Shown here one piece after another: positions 31,500 through 44,239 of a stretch of DNA of 64,000 nt. A program made the translations under genes and the position numbers. Source of the stretch: Sipunculus nudus (lineage: Eukaryota > Annelida > Sipuncula > Golfingiida > Sipunculidae); assembly GCA_026874595.1 (NCBI GenBank), contig CM049313.1, positions 77,078,659 to 77,142,658 on the forward strand, read 5' to 3'. Under the pieces are notes generated by a model. The model saw only the letters and a program-made list of their open reading frames with translations, was not told the origin of the DNA and did not search any database. How positions within the stretch are numbered: the first letter of the stretch is position 1; every line of letters begins with the position of its first letter.

Positions 31500-33130
31500 T
31501 ATATATATATATATATTATTCTTTTTTTTATACTATGTAATTGTGATTAATTTACCTCTCGTTATAAAAACCTGTGTCATTTTAAAGTATGATTTGCCAG
31601 CCTTTTAATGTATGAGTCAACAATGAAAGCAACCTGCCCAACCATACAGTCATTCAGTTGGTGATACAGAAAGCAAAGCCCAAAGATGTGATAGTCTGAT
31701 AAAAAAATTAAAACAGGAAAGTTGTGTCATTTTTGTTTTTCATACATACACAAGTTTCTGACCTTGAAATACTCTACATCACCCTTGTATTCTCCTGCAC
31801 AGTGCCACAGATGACTTGACACACTGGAGACCTACACTTCTAAATCTCTGCTTGATTTCCTTTTAGCAGCCTCTGTAATAAAAGAGCAAACATATCAAAT
31901 ACATGTACAAACATTATATAACATGCACTTCATGTATAGGAACCCTTAGCTTCTCACCCGATTTAATTTTCTTTTATACACAGATGTATGTTCACAATGA
32001 TAGCATCATTTGATCAGAGGATATTTTTTTCTAGATCATATTTTAACATTGTTGGACATGTTTCTGAAGTGTATAAATCATGATAATTTATCTTATCCTC
32101 ACCTCCGACAGTTTTTTCACAAAGTTTTTGGCAACACGCTACAGGTCGAATGAATGGAAGATGTTTGGATAATTCTTGCCTGCAAAAGATCAAACAAGGT
32201 GTAATCAGTACCTTGGCATGAAGTGAAACCTGCATGCATCAATTCTAAAGAATTTTAATACTAACACTTTATAAAATAACTAAATACTAAGGAGAGATAC
32301 CAACATTGGTGTTAAAGCAAAATTTTCTTAGCAATTGGGGAACATTTTTTCACAAAACCTGCATGTAGTATAAAGACCAATATAGGACCTGGCCAGCACC
32401 TGTTTCAAGAAATCTAACAGGTAGCATCAATACCTCTCATTGAATACCTGCTCAACAGACTATTTATTTGCCCGTGTTGTTCAGTCACAACCTAAGACAC
32501 TTTGCACACCTTGGACAGCTTTGCAAGGCCCTTTTTAATCTAAACTTCTCCATATTAGGACTTTTCTTCTCTGTCTGCTTTTTGTCCACATTCTCAAGAG
32601 CCAGGATATCATCGCTACTGTGGTCCATGAATGTGTATGTCACCTAGGTACTGAGCTGAAAATCCAGGACTGTCATTATGACCATCCCCCCTGAAAGACA
32701 TATGCCAGTTTTTCTGAGTGTTTGAATCCAAATTAAATAAGATTGTTCATATTATGCACCAATCATTTATAATAAGCATCTTGGCTGTCTGCAACAGAAA
32801 ATGGGACTTTGGAATCATCTTCTGTTATTTTCTTACTTACTTATATTGGTGATGACTAGACAAAATATAACAAGGAATAACATGTTTATGGAAGAAATAC
32901 CCATTATACCTGGCTGTACTAATATTTTCATTGATGATGGCCCAATAGATGACCACATCTTCTTTATTATCTGTCAGTAGTTTTCCATAAATGCTTCAAC
33001 ACAAATGTTGATATTTACCTTGTACTATAACATCTTTCTTGGCATACTTTTCATGTGTAGTATCAAGGATCCCTTGCCAGTAGGCCTTCACTGCTGGAAC
33101 ACAACAGTGCGACTGTAATGTGTGGTAGGT
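31500..33130 (-). pseudogene. Multi-exon DDE transposase-like pseudogene, copy 1 (Kolobok/THAP-type, tentative)
   Basis: Exons readable on the minus strand are 33025-33125 (CVPAVKAYWQGILDTTHEKYA, donor CAAG|GTAAAT); about 32400-32690 (acceptor tttcag, GGDGHNDSPGFSAQYLG, NVDKKQTEEKSLNMEK); 32103-32179 (PNIFHSFDL then a stop, VAKNFVKKL); and 31763-31872 (SHLWHCAGEYKGDVEYFK). The GDGxxDSPG, H...D...VAK and WxC...D motifs match a widespread invertebrate transposase-related family I associate with Kolobok elements. A TAG at 32139-32141 replaces the expected tryptophan. The same stop occurs in copy 2. The 5' part of the first exon is lost at the BEL boundary. Confidence 0.6.
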
Positions 33131-33136
33131 AACCTT

Positions 33137-33965
33137 TGTGGCATGTATTTAGTCGTCGGTGCAAGGAGACCAGGTAGTTTTTTTAATCACTGATTTATTG
33201 GCAGAAGTACCATCAATTGATACACCGTCAATACACCGTCAACTACAATGACAATGTTAAAGCAAACCGTCAGCTGACCTGGACGAAGTCATAAAACATT
33301 ATATCAACATACAGAGTTTCACTTATTTATGCTTATAATCGTCATTAACTGTAATGCAACAGCTACCATCAGATAGACAGTTACAGAAAATATACAGAAA
33401 ACATACAATAACCATTAATATGTGCGAACTAGCTGACTTTAAAAACTATACAATGATACAAGTTACACATAAGACTTAAGAGTTTATGGTTGTACTGACT
33501 GACTCTGGGCTCTCTCCTAGCATAATACACAGACTCTTGACTCTTCGGAGATGGAATATCGTATGGATAGAATGCACTCCACAACTCATGATGATATCGA
33601 TATTGATATTGTGATACAGGAGTCGACTTAAGATAAAGGACACAGCTGATGATAAATTCGACGGCCTGCGTTCCTCCTACTCGAAGATAGTTCTAAGATT
33701 TTTTACATCAAGATATATTCGTGCGCAAACATCGTATAAATCATCAAATTGAAGTCTCTTACTTAATATCTGACTGAAATCCACTAGTAATGTACAACTG
33801 TAGGACAACTCTACATACTCGGCTGATAATAGTAAGTACATGTGGCAATGTTTTGAACTAGTTTGTTTGTCGGAACTACTTGGTTATACCAGTTAACACC
33901 CTTGATCACAAAACAAAAAAAAAAGTTAAATCCAAGTATACTGCATCGTTACTGTGGCAGCCACA
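33137..33965 (-). repeat. BEL 3' LTR
   Basis: About 829 bp with six-base inverted ends: TGTGGC at the element 5' side and GCCACA at the 3' side. Its 33137-33407 part aligns with 42199-42484. The boundary at 33965 is set by the adjoining purine tract. Confidence 0.72.
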
Positions 33966-33975
33966 CTCCTCCCCT
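33966..33975 (-). other. BEL polypurine tract
   Basis: The minus strand reads AGGGGAGGAG directly before the LTR start TGTGGC. Confidence 0.65.
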
Positions 33976-34094
33976 AAAATCAAATGATTTTATGTACTTC
34001 GTAACAAAGATACAAATTATAGTGAGTGTGTGTGCGTGTGTACGTAAACAATATAAATACTTCAAACAACTACAGTACAAGTTAGTGATCCTCA

Positions 34095-37000
34095 ACCAGT
34101 AGGACCAATTTGTGAATAGGCCTTTCTAATACGGTAGGTTCCGTAAGTTGTTTTCGTTCGTTTGAAAGGTTCGGGTCACCAGTAATCAGCTTTACCTTTC
34201 TCACGAGTCCGTCATTGCTGGGGATTATCTCTAACTCTCTGGCAAGCTTCCAATCTCCTTTGTATAACTGATATCTTTAAGAAGCACCAGATCGCCTACG
34301 GAAATATTTAGATGTGTCTTGTTCCATTTATTGCGGACTTGCAAGCTTGATAGGTATTCCCTCTTCCACCTATTCCAGAATTCATCTGCCAATCTTTGAA
34401 CCTGGCGCCATCTCTGGCAGGCGTAGATATCTTCCCTAGCAAAATTGCCTGGTGGTGGAAGTATAAGATTAGTTTTCATCGTCAGCAGGTGGTTTGGCGT
34501 TAATGGCACAGGCCCCATGTGATCGTTAAGGTTTTGCGCTGTTAATGGCCGACAATTTATAATGGTCATTGCTTCGTAAAGGAATGTACGCAGTGTAGCA
34601 GTATCCAAACGGGAACTGTGTTGGTCAAGGATTGCCATTAGTACACTTCTCGTAGTTCTAATGTGTCTCTCCCATACACCTCTCATGTGGCTGGCATATG
34701 GGACATTCATGAGAAACACGCATTCTTTGGAAAGAGGAAACTGTCGGATCTTATCACATTCTATTTTGCCAAATGCTGCTTTGAAGATCTTCTTTGGGCC
34801 GACAAAATTAGTTCCATTATCACACCTTTTATGTCAGATAGGGTCTCTCAGGGCAGTTATGCATCGGAGCGCATTGATAAAGCAGTCAGACGTCATGTCA
34901 TCGAGACATTCAATGTGTATCGCTCTGGACAACATACAAGTAACAATCAGGGCATATTGTTTGATTTGTCTAAGCCACAGTAAGTGAACGGTGGTGCTGG
35001 TTTTGTACGATCATCTGGCAACTCTGCCATTTTCTGTCCTTCGGACTTGCCCCTTAGCTTCCTGCATTTCACACTTTTATAAATTGCTGAGGAAACTGCT
35101 CTGCTGCAGCCAAGAATCCAATATCCCTTTGACCTCAATTCGTTTATTGTGAATCCCCTTCCTTGGTAAGCAACTTTCTCATGACAGTAAGAAATAATGA
35201 GTTCCGTTAGGTGATGTGACCTAGGTAGGATAACTGGATGCTGTATACCAAGGGATAAGTGGGATTCCCCAAGCCTGCCTCCTACTCTTAAGATACTGTG
35301 TTCATCTTGATGAGGATCAAGCCTGAAAAGTCTATTCGTCTTTGGCAAGGTTCCATTCATCAGGATCTTGATTTCGTCTTTAAAGGCTTCAGCTTGAAGC
35401 AGTTTGAGAATCGTAAGCTTGGCGTGGCTTCGTTCGTTTCTTGGTGCAGAACCTAGTTTCCTTGAGGTAAATCTCTGAATGGTCGCGACAGCAGAGACAG
35501 CTCTGCACCAGCTTGAGAATTTCTGTAATCTCTGCACTATAGACTTGTTCAAAATATTCAATTCCGTGTTTGCTATACTGACCACAGCTTTCTTTATCTC
35601 AACATCTGTGGGATCGATTTCATATCCAGGTTCCCTTTCGGATGGCAGCGTACTTTCCCAGAGAAAGGCTGGACCTTGGAACCAGTTTGAATCTACGAGT
35701 TCTGTTGGGTATAACCCCCGGAGGCATGATCCGCTGGGTTATCTTTGCCTTTGACGTAGTGCCATTGGTGTACACTAGAGGAGTTTTTATTTCACCTTGT
35801 CCAAATGGAGACAAATAAGTGAAATCTTCTCTCATCATTACTGATATACCCCAGAGTTATTTTGGAGTCGGTATAAAAATACTCCTCTGATACTTCATAG
35901 GATAGTTGTTCTCGCAGAACATCTGCTAGCTTTACTGATACAACTGCGTCCGAAAGTTCTAGTCTCGGAATGGTCTGTAGTCTCAGAGGTGCCACTCTGC
36001 TTTTCCCCAAGTATCAGTCAACAACTGACTTGATTTTGATGGTTAAGTACTCGAAGGTTTGAGCATTGGCCATAACCTGTGGAACTTGCTGCTGAAAAAT
36101 GGTGGATTTCGAGGCACAAAATATCACCAAGTCCTTCGGAATGTGACATCTCTGTACCTTGATCTGAGCTAATTTGGGTAGTACTGAGATCCACCTCTCC
36201 CATTTGGGTCTCAATTCTTCAGATAAAGGTTCATCCCATTCACATTTTTCTCGACACATCTGTTGGAGTATTTGCTTGCCCAGGAGAATAAAGGGCGCTA
36301 GGCAGCCGAGAGGATCGAACACTGATGCTATGGTACAAAGAATTCCTCTCCATGTCATGGGTTTCTGATCTAATTCTAAGCAAAACTGAAACTCATCATT
36401 CTGAATCGACCACTGAACTCCTAAGACCCTTTCCACAGCAATTCATGGAATGTCGAGGGATGTGATGTCACTCACTCTCTCAGTTGGTGGTATAGCATCC
36501 ATCACCACTTCGTTGTTGCTGATGAATTTATGTAGTCTGATATTTGCTTTCTTACACAGCTGACATGCTTTGCGTATTAAGGTAATTGCTTGTTCTGCTG
36601 TCCAGCAACTGAACAAACCATCGTCGACATAGAAATTGTTTCTGATAAACTGGCATACTGTGTCGCTAAATTCTTGCTCGTAGTCCGTGACTTGTCTTTT
36701 GAGGGCAAAGTTTGCACAGCCTGGGGAACTTGCTGCCCCAAATAGATGAACGGTCATTCTGTATGTCCTTGGTTCGGAATCTAAGTCACCATCCCACCAT
36801 AGAAAACGAAGATAGTCGCGATCCTTTGGGTCAACTTTGAAGCGGTAGAACATCCTCTCTATATCACCTGCGACTGCTATAGGTCCTTGCCGAAATCTTA
36901 GCAGACATCCTAACATCTTGTTTATTAAGTCAGGACCTGGAAGCAAATGGTCTTTGAGACAGGTTCCTTGACATCTTGATGCAAAATCAAAAACGATTCT

Positions 37001-37771
37001 CAGCTTGTTCTTTCTTTTGTGATATACTCCGTGGTGCGGTAAAATCCACTTATGCTTGCTAGAGGGGTCGTTCTCCTCATCAGGAACTGGTTCAGCTTCA
37101 CCCTCTTTTATCATCTCATTCATGAACTGTCTGTAGTCAGATGCAAAGGATGGGTCTGCCTTCATTTTGGCTTTTAACTGTTCTAGTCCCCTTTTGGCTA
37201 CTGGTAGATTATCTCTAGAAATACTGGAAGTGTTGCTGCAACAAGACTTATGGCTCTCTGAGCTCCGAAACTGATCAGCTACATCTGAGATTTCTTGAGT
37301 ACTTGTCCTTTGAATTAATTCCTTCAGATTATCCTTGCAACAATCCATGTAACGCCGGGCGTCCTGTGGTATAGTACCTCTTAAGCTCTTCCCTCAAGTC
37401 CTGTCGAGAACCTCAAGGCATTTCCTAAGTTCTTGGCTGATGTCAGAAAGGCAGATTAGATTAAGGGATTCAGGATATTCGAGGTTCTTTTGTGTAATTT
37501 TTACCAAGTTCCCAGCCCGTTTCAGGACAGACCAAAATTTGTCAACGATCTCCCTATCTTGTTCCATGTGCTCAAGCAACTTCAACGTTACACTACCTTC
37601 TCCCCTGCTTAGTCACAATCCCAACTAGGTTGATGATGCAAGTTTTGGTGCTCGACTTCCCTCTTGTTCTGAGCTATGTAAATCGGATAAAATGGAAGCT
37701 ATATCATGTGGCACATCGCTTGTTCTGTGCTTTGTCACAAGTTCTGAATCCACAATATTTTGACTCATAAT
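34095..37771 (-). pseudogene. BEL/Pao pol: RT, RNase H, integrase
   Basis: The reading starts near 37769. The RT frame (36443-37348) has WILPHHGVYH, LRIVFDFASRCQGTCLKDHLLPGPDL in two parts, AGDIERMFYRFKV (D162), LFGAASSPGCANFAL and YVDDG at 240-244, all hallmarks of Pao RT. Further frames (36014-36436, 35792-36010) carry the Pao RT extension and RNase H. The integrase zinc domain and core lie at 34720-35585 (HH...CRKLRGK, CGLD; DNGTNF near 34815). The C-terminal domain (34231-34719: HMRGVWERHIRTTRSVL, INCRPLT, PLTPNHLL, WKREYLSSL) and the tail (VLERPIHKLVLL) end at about 34097. At least six frame breaks make it dead. Confidence 0.88.
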
Positions 37772-38052
37772 GATGATCACAAGTATCAAGTTTAGCATAA
37801 CTAACTGGTTGAACTTATCTTAATGTCAATGATATGTGCACAATACTGCACAATCGTTCAGGTTTCTGAATAAAAAATGAAGGTTCAAACATGTATCAGA
37901 AGCTCAAAAAAAAAAAAACAACCAAATACGATAATCTGCATAAACATGCTAAACATAACATGCTCTAATACTATTATACAAGACATGCAACCTAATGTAG
38001 TTTACCCATTTCTAGCAGGCTAAGTCGTGCCATAGCTCAAATTAACATCTGT

Positions 38053-38060
38053 ATACACAT
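38053..38060. repeat. hAT target-site duplication, left
   Basis: ATACACAT directly left of the element, matched by ATACACAT at 40887-40894. It fits the hAT target consensus nTnnnnAn. Confidence 0.88.
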
Positions 38061-40886
38061 CAGTGTTGGAGGTCGGACTCGGCCTCGAGCCCTCCGGCCT
38101 CAGTGACTCAGGACAGACGGGTCCGAGGCGGCTCGAGGCCGCGCACGTTTGACCTTTTTTGAATGTACTCAGCTTGCATTTGTGAACAGGATTCGAATTT
38201 TAGGGGGCCCGCGGGCCAATCACCCGTATTTTTTGGCTCACTACTGTGAAATGTGAAGGTGCAAGCTTGTTTGGCCTGTAAAAATCTGCCTTCAGGTGCT
38301 AGACTAATAGCCCTTCTATTTTTAATCTCACTCAGTCTGCATGAGGATATTCTTAATTTCCATAATGAAAGTCTTTGACAGGTATTACCCGACGTAGCCG
38401 ATCATTTAATTTGAGACTTTTAAATTAGTCTGATTGTGCCTACATACAAGGAACCATCGGTACATTCTTGTACGCCGGTGAGAGGGGAAAAATTGCCGGT
38501 AAACCCCTCCCAAAGTTTCAACACTTGCAAGAGTGAAAAAGCTCCATGAACTGACTTATTAACATGCACAAACGTTATAAAAAATAGGGGAATCGCTCAA
38601 AGGACACATTGAGCAATAAGAAACCATTCTCGTTGGATTACAAAATAAAGCGCAAGTTCATCTTTGTCGCATTAAATGAGATCTCTCGACATTTGTACTG
38701 TCAACCGGCCATGTTGGCATTTAAACCATATATGGCACATTGACTAACATGCAGTTGATTTGCATAGATCCGTGCCTAGTCAGTGCATGCATACGTTCTT
38801 GTGAGCGGAGAGATGAAGTGTCATAGATAGAGAGCCAATAAGAGGTTCGTAGTAAAATCCACCCCATGTGACTTCATTCATGACAATTTTGGCGGGAAAA
38901 TGTTCACTGACATCGCTTCGCCTTCGGTTGTTTTTTAGTTTTTGTTTTTCTAGCTAAGATCCTGGCGGCACCGTGAGTATATATAGCAAATAATGCAGGG
39001 CTATAATAGAACCTGCAAGTGACGATATTTCCCAGCCATGCGGCGTTTCATTTGGAGAGGTTGAAAGGATACAGAAGATCTACATTATATGCTAAGTCAT
39101 TAATTAAAGAAAAAATAAAATATAATCAACACCAGGCAGCGCCGTGCCTGTTGTTGAATTTTATTATATTTCTAGTTTATATGCTGGTACGTTATTTAAC
39201 AAGTATTTACCCTGGCTGACTATAGTTAAGTGGATTTTCCAAAATAAAGAAATGTCCGTGAGAGTAATATTATCTCGCCCGAGTTCCATTCTTGGCAAAA
39301 TCCACGCATATTTAATAAGGTTACACACCACTAGGCTTCTTTGTGGTGTTGCCACGATAACTTACGTGAAATACGATCGATTTTGATAAAACTCATCAGA
39401 AATATTATTCAATATAATATCTCACCTATAGATTTCCAACAAAATCCATCCATAATCAGTGAGGTCAGCAGGTCAGCAGACTTTGGTGGCACCATGTATG
39501 GTGACGTAAATATATTATTGGTGAGTAACAGGGTCAGTACAAATATTAATCTATGCAGTTTCTCACCTAAATTTAATTCTCAGCCAATTTCACGCATATT
39601 AAAGAGGTCACAAGACAGAAAACGGGCACATTGTGCACATATTCGGTGCTCATATTTTTAAATCAAAATCAAATAAAAAAAATTAATACCATCAAGGCAG
39701 TGAACGATATACAAAGAGTACATATGTAGTTAATTATATTTAATCTTTTAACTATTTTTTTTAATTTAAAAGATATACGGGCCTGTATTTTTCTAGGGGA
39801 CGTGTAAAACCAGCGTTACACATGGCCGACTGGCCTGTATATTTTCAAGCCTTGTTTCTGTTTTTGCTCAGAAATGCCCCATAAATTAACGGTTATTATA
39901 ATGACCATCACTAGACAGTGGCCTGCAAGCAAAAAAAAAAATGACGTTTCAATCTACAGTATCGGAACTATCGGATTTATGCGGAATTTTGGGATGCATT
40001 TGTTTTTCGCCAAAACAAACCTTTATCATGAACATTTGCAACTGTTAATTATCTCCTTGAAGATGTTCTATTATTAACTGTTATTAATCATAAATAAAAA
40101 ATTATTTGTGCATGAGTGGGTTTTTTTAGCAGGATTTTTTCCAAGCAGGAATTCCCCAGAAATGTCACTTATTTGTGACCGTACCCCATGATTTTCCTGT
40201 TAGCCGGTGCAAACACGGTGTGGACAGAAAACTTGAACTGGGTTGGGTTACGCGTGTGAGCAGAGGGAATGCATGAGTACTGCATAATCGCTGCTTTTGG
40301 AGTGTACATGCAAGGCACGGAGTATCCTTTGGAAACTGTGGACAAACGATACTTCCCTTCTGGGTCAAACTACGTTTTATCAGCATAACGTTGTACACTT
40401 TTGTATACTTTGTAACTTTGTAACCAGGACACATTACGACTTATAAGACCATCACTAAAAAAACATATACTTATATACAGACTATTGTGGCCCAAAATGT
40501 GCATTAGGGCGATGTTTAACGTTATGAAAACTATCATCGGGGTAAATACATTGCTGGCAGGAAGGATAGGCCTGAAAATACGTGCAGGATTTCTCGGAAT
40601 GGTCCAGATGGACCACAAAAAAAGTTTTATCCGCTTTATCTAGGCATATATATCATAAAGAGGCATATATATGGTACTTTTATGAATGAAATATTTGCCT
40701 TCTTAAGTATAGGCAGTTTAACTGGTAGATCGCGGTGAGGCGGCCTCGGCCTTGGCCTCGGACATTGGTGACTCGGACTCGGCCTTGGCCTCTGATGGTG
40801 GTGACTCGGCCTCGGCCTTGGCCTCTGACGGTGGTGACTTGGACTCGGCCTTGGCCTCGGAGGTTGGTGACTCGACTTCAACACTG
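38061..40886. mobile_element. Non-autonomous hAT transposon, 2.8 kb
   Basis: The left end starts CAGTGTTGGAGGTCGG. The reverse complement of the right end starts CAGTGTTGAAGTCGAG. These are imperfect terminal inverted repeats with the CAGTG start typical of hAT. The 8-bp duplication is perfect. No hAT transposase (RW or dimerisation motif) is readable inside, so it must have been moved in trans. Both ends are GC-rich next to AT-rich interior DNA, and the right subterminal zone is a 33-bp tandem array. It inserted into DNA inside the BEL element, so it is younger than that. Confidence 0.85.
40736..40880. repeat. 33-bp GC-rich subterminal minisatellite of hAT
   Basis: About four units of the type gactcggcctcggccttggc with changes. 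On the minus strand they encode 11-residue repeats such as AESESPMSEAK. Subterminal repeats are common transposase-binding sites in hAT elements, which is the likelier role; the open frame is probably incidental. Confidence 0.75.
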
Positions 40887-40940
40887 ATACACATACTTAA
40901 GAATGAACTGTGATCATATGAAACATTCATTTGAGTTGTT

Positions 40941-41640
40941 AACTGCACAACTTTATCATGGATCAGATACCATAGTCTAAAGATGTATGAAAACATTCAA
41001 GTATGTGAAATAATATCTTTAGCAACACAATATCAATGTGAATTGCACAAGTTTATCATGGATCAGATACCATAGTCTAAAGATGTATGAAAACATTCAA
41101 GTATATGAAATAATATCTTCAGCAACACAATATCAATGTGAATTGCACAAGTTTATCATGGATCAGATACCATAGTCTAAAGATGTATGAAAACATTCAA
41201 GTATGTGAAATAATATCTTCAGCAACACAATATCAATGTGAACTGCACAAGTTTATCATGGATCAGATACCATAGTCTAAAGATGTATGAAAAAATTCAA
41301 GTATGTGAAATAATATCTTCAGCAACACAATATCAATGTGAACTGCACAAGTTTATCATGAATTAGGATATCATAGTCTTAAGATGCATGAAAACATTCA
41401 AGTATGTGAAAATAATATCTTCAGCAACACAATATTAATGTGAACTGCACAAGTGTATTCTGAATTAGGATATCATAGTCTAAAGATGCATGAAAACATT
41501 CAAGTATGTGAAAATAATATCTTCAGCAACACAATATTAATGTGAACTGCACAAGTGTATCCTGAATTAGGATATCATTGTCTAAATATGCATGAAACAT
41601 TCAAGTAAGTAAACATGGTAGCGCTTGATTATATGAAAAC
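40941..41640. repeat. 100-bp satellite, about seven units
   Basis: Units start aactgcacaa or aattgcacaa at 40941, 41041, 41141, 41241, 41341, 41443 and about 41545. The first five intervals are close to exactly 100 bp, and the later units differ by small indels and are more diverged. The array begins about 50 bp from the hAT end. Confidence 0.9.
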
Positions 41641-42198
41641 CTTAGAACAACAGAACACAGTTCTTAAGCATAAAGAACAAACTTAGTCATAGCAGTTCTG
41701 TTTCCGGGTACCACATGCTGTGCTAGTCTGATGAACATCACATTTATTCAGCATATTAAATCAGGTACAGTTACTTGCTTCCGAGTTGTGTTAGTTTATT
41801 GTAAGAACGGCGGCAGCAGCATAAGCTGTACTGTTCAGTATAAGCAGAATAAATCGGCATAGCTCGTCATATAATCTGCGGCAGCATCAGATATACAGTT
41901 CAGTATATGCAGGATATTGTGTAATGCTAATATATTTTACGGCAGTCAACAAATCTTATAGTGTGCACTGCACAACATGAATCTTCATAATGGCAGGTTT
42001 AATGTTCATGACATTCAGATGATAGTAAACAATCTGTAAGTCTTGCCTCTCGGTATGCACAAAATGTCAATAAATACGCCTTTGATGTTCAGCATAAATA
42101 CAAGATCACCTGGCTGTACTTGATTAGTTGGCAAGCTGGCCTTCTAGTGTGTGATGATATCTAACTGTAGATCTCCATCTCTTGACTTAGTCATTGAC
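41641..42198. other. BEL leader or unassigned DNA
   Basis: There is no gag reading. A degenerate duplication around gcggcagcagcataagctg and gcggcagcatcagata (41811-41900) is visible. No primer binding site starting TGG is evident beside the LTR at 42198. Confidence 0.4.
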
Positions 42199-42484
42199 TG
42201 TGGCGTGTATTTAGTCATCAGTGCAAGGAGACCAAGGAGACCAGGTAGTTTTTTTAATCACTGATTTATTGGCGGAAGTACCATCGATACACCGTGAATA
42301 CATCGTCAACTACAATGACAATGTTAAAGCAAACTGTCATCAGCTGACCTGGACGAAGTAATAAAATGTTATATATATCAACATACAGAGTTTCACTTAT
42401 TTATGCATATAATCGTCATTAACTGCAATGCAACAACAGCTACCATTAGAGTGACAGTTACAGAAAATATACAGAAAATATACA
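42199..42484 (-). repeat. BEL 5' LTR, truncated
   Basis: It matches 33137-33407 with small indels, including a duplicated accaaggag segment. It lacks the outer 550 bp or so seen in the 3' LTR, and its edge abuts the duplicated flank at 42485. Confidence 0.75.
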
Positions 42485-42737
42485 CCTGCAAATAAATCAT
42501 GTCTTCCTATGATATGAATCATTCTTGGGAGACAATATGTCTGTAGCAGTATGAAGCTACACATAAAATACTAACATAAGTGTCAACTTACACATAAATG
42601 TTTATCACAGATCAAACATTTATTAATTTGCCTAACAAAATGAGGGTTAGTGATTCAAAAAGAGATTTACATGGCTCAAAAATTATTTTGGGCTCCACTT
42701 GTCCTCCAGACACTAACAAGTCAAAAGTTACTTGTAT
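42485..42737. repeat. Segmental duplicate of 55673-55925
   Basis: The sequence from ctgcaaataaat through tcctccagacactaacaag is nearly the same as 55673-55925. Together with 31500-33130 it is one arm of a duplication whose other arm lies at 53620-55925. Confidence 0.85.
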
Positions 42738-43189
42738 TAATAATAAGTGCATAAAAATTAATAATACAAGTCTAAGTTATCTTATAGATAACCATATCAC
42801 AGTGATCTGCTCAAACTTCATAATAAAGGAAGGTTCCTATTCATCATGATAACACAAATAACTGGTTACAGATCCAATTATGACCTTTATATTCATATTG
42901 CTGTAACATAACCTAATTTCAGTGCAAGGGAAAGTTCCAGGAGAAAAACAAAATAAAAGAGATTTAGCGTGGTGTGAGTATCAAATATGGCGCCACTCTC
43001 TTTCTGCATTTCACTCCAAAATCCATCTTCAGCACTAAAGCTAAATTTCCATAATAACAGGAATGAGGTATTCAGGGATTATTACTAATAATATTGATAA
43101 TGTTTCAATCACTGATATAATAAACACTCCCAATCAAGCATATGGATAATACCTTAACTAGTTATTCATTCAATTAGAATAAAGTTTCA

Positions 43190-44239
43190 TTTGATCAACA
43201 TGTTTACGTCATTTAATTTTTCTTTCAACATAAAGGGACCTTCCCATCTCGGAGCAAGTTTGGCTGCAAATGATTTTTGCGCATCTGACATTGGGTGAGT
43301 TTCAACAACACAAGGTGCCCTCCCTTAAGATCAACCTTACATCTCTTCTGATCATAATATTACTTGTTCAGTCCGGCTTGATTTTTCATTTTTGCCACAG
43401 CTCTTGAAACTCTCTCTTTATCATGTTAAATTTTCCTCTCTAAAAATTTCTTATGATCTTTATCTTCAATTTTGGACAACTTTCCCTGGATAACATTAAT
43501 CATAGGAAAATTCAACTCTCTTGATAGATTCAACTCTCTTGATAAAGCCTGTTGCCTCATTCTTAACAGAATTTATTGCAAACCTCAACTCAGCCAGGTG
43601 CACATCCCAGCTCTGATCACCATTCAACTTTCTTACATAACTGATCAACATTGTTTTAAGATCACGGTTTGCACGTTCCACCCAGTTACATTGGGGATGG
43701 TATGGTGTACTATGCAAGAGATTTTTCACAAGCTGCCTTTAAATATTGTAATGTAAACTGGGATCCATTACCTGTTAACAGTTTGGATGGTGGTCCAAAT
43801 CTAGTTATAATCTCTCTGATAAGGATAATGGTTATCTCTTTTCCTGTTGCTTTTTTTTAATGGGAAAAATTCCACCCATTTTGTGAAGTGATCTATTAAG
43901 ACCAAGATATATTTATGCTTAGCATGTGACTCTGGCAGAGCACCCACCAAATCCATAGCTAATAAATCCCAAGGTGTTGATGAGAAAATTGGCTGCATCA
44001 ATCCCATGGATTTTCTATACTGAGGTTTACAATTTTGGCAAGTTTCACATTTTTTTCAAATAGTCTTTTACCTGCTTACCTATACCTATCCAGTAAAAAT
44101 TTCTCATTATTCTATTCAAGGTTTTCTTCCTTCCAAAGTGTCCAGAAATTGGATTATCATGATTCTCATTCAGAATATGATTTTTCAAAACATTAGGTAC
44201 AAATATTTGCCTAAAAGATCCAGTTTTCTTAAATAACAC
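43190..44239 (-). pseudogene. Gypsy-PHD integrase
   Basis: The zinc domain is at 44045-44239 (NHDNPISGHFGRKKTLNRI, NFYWIGIGKQV). The core start is at 43801-44007 (PWDLLAMDLVGALPES, HKYILVLIDHFTKWVE). The glutamate region is at 43496-43729 (HPQCNWVERANRDLKTML). The C-terminus near 43200-43255 reads LAPRWEGPFMLKEKLND. Frameshifts lie between the parts. It continues the pol of the PHD-bearing element. Confidence 0.82.

Larger units (their letters stand above)
33137..42484 (-). mobile_element. BEL/Pao retrotransposon, gag-less and interrupted
   Basis: This minus-strand element has a 3' LTR at 33137-33965, a polypurine tract, pol at 34095-37771, and a partial 5' LTR at 42199-42484 that matches the inner part of the 3' LTR. 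Between pol and the 5' LTR there is no gag or protease. That interval holds a 2.8-kb hAT insertion (38061-40886) and a 100-bp satellite. The outer 5' LTR end is missing, and 42485 onward is homologous to 55673 onward. Element insertion or later deletion therefore removed about 330 bp of the target that copy 2 still has. Confidence 0.82.

Noticed and set aside
34661-34987. Two plus-strand frames of over 100 codons
   Set aside because: Antisense to the BEL integrase reading; no domain.
40636-40996. Protein with SEAKAES-type repeats as a gene
   Set aside because: The repeat is a GC-rich minisatellite at the subterminal end of a hAT element; no start context or flanking coding sequence.
42870-43190. 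3' LTR of the PHD-gypsy element
   Set aside because: No match to the sequence above 48228 was found, so the LTR pair cannot be supported.
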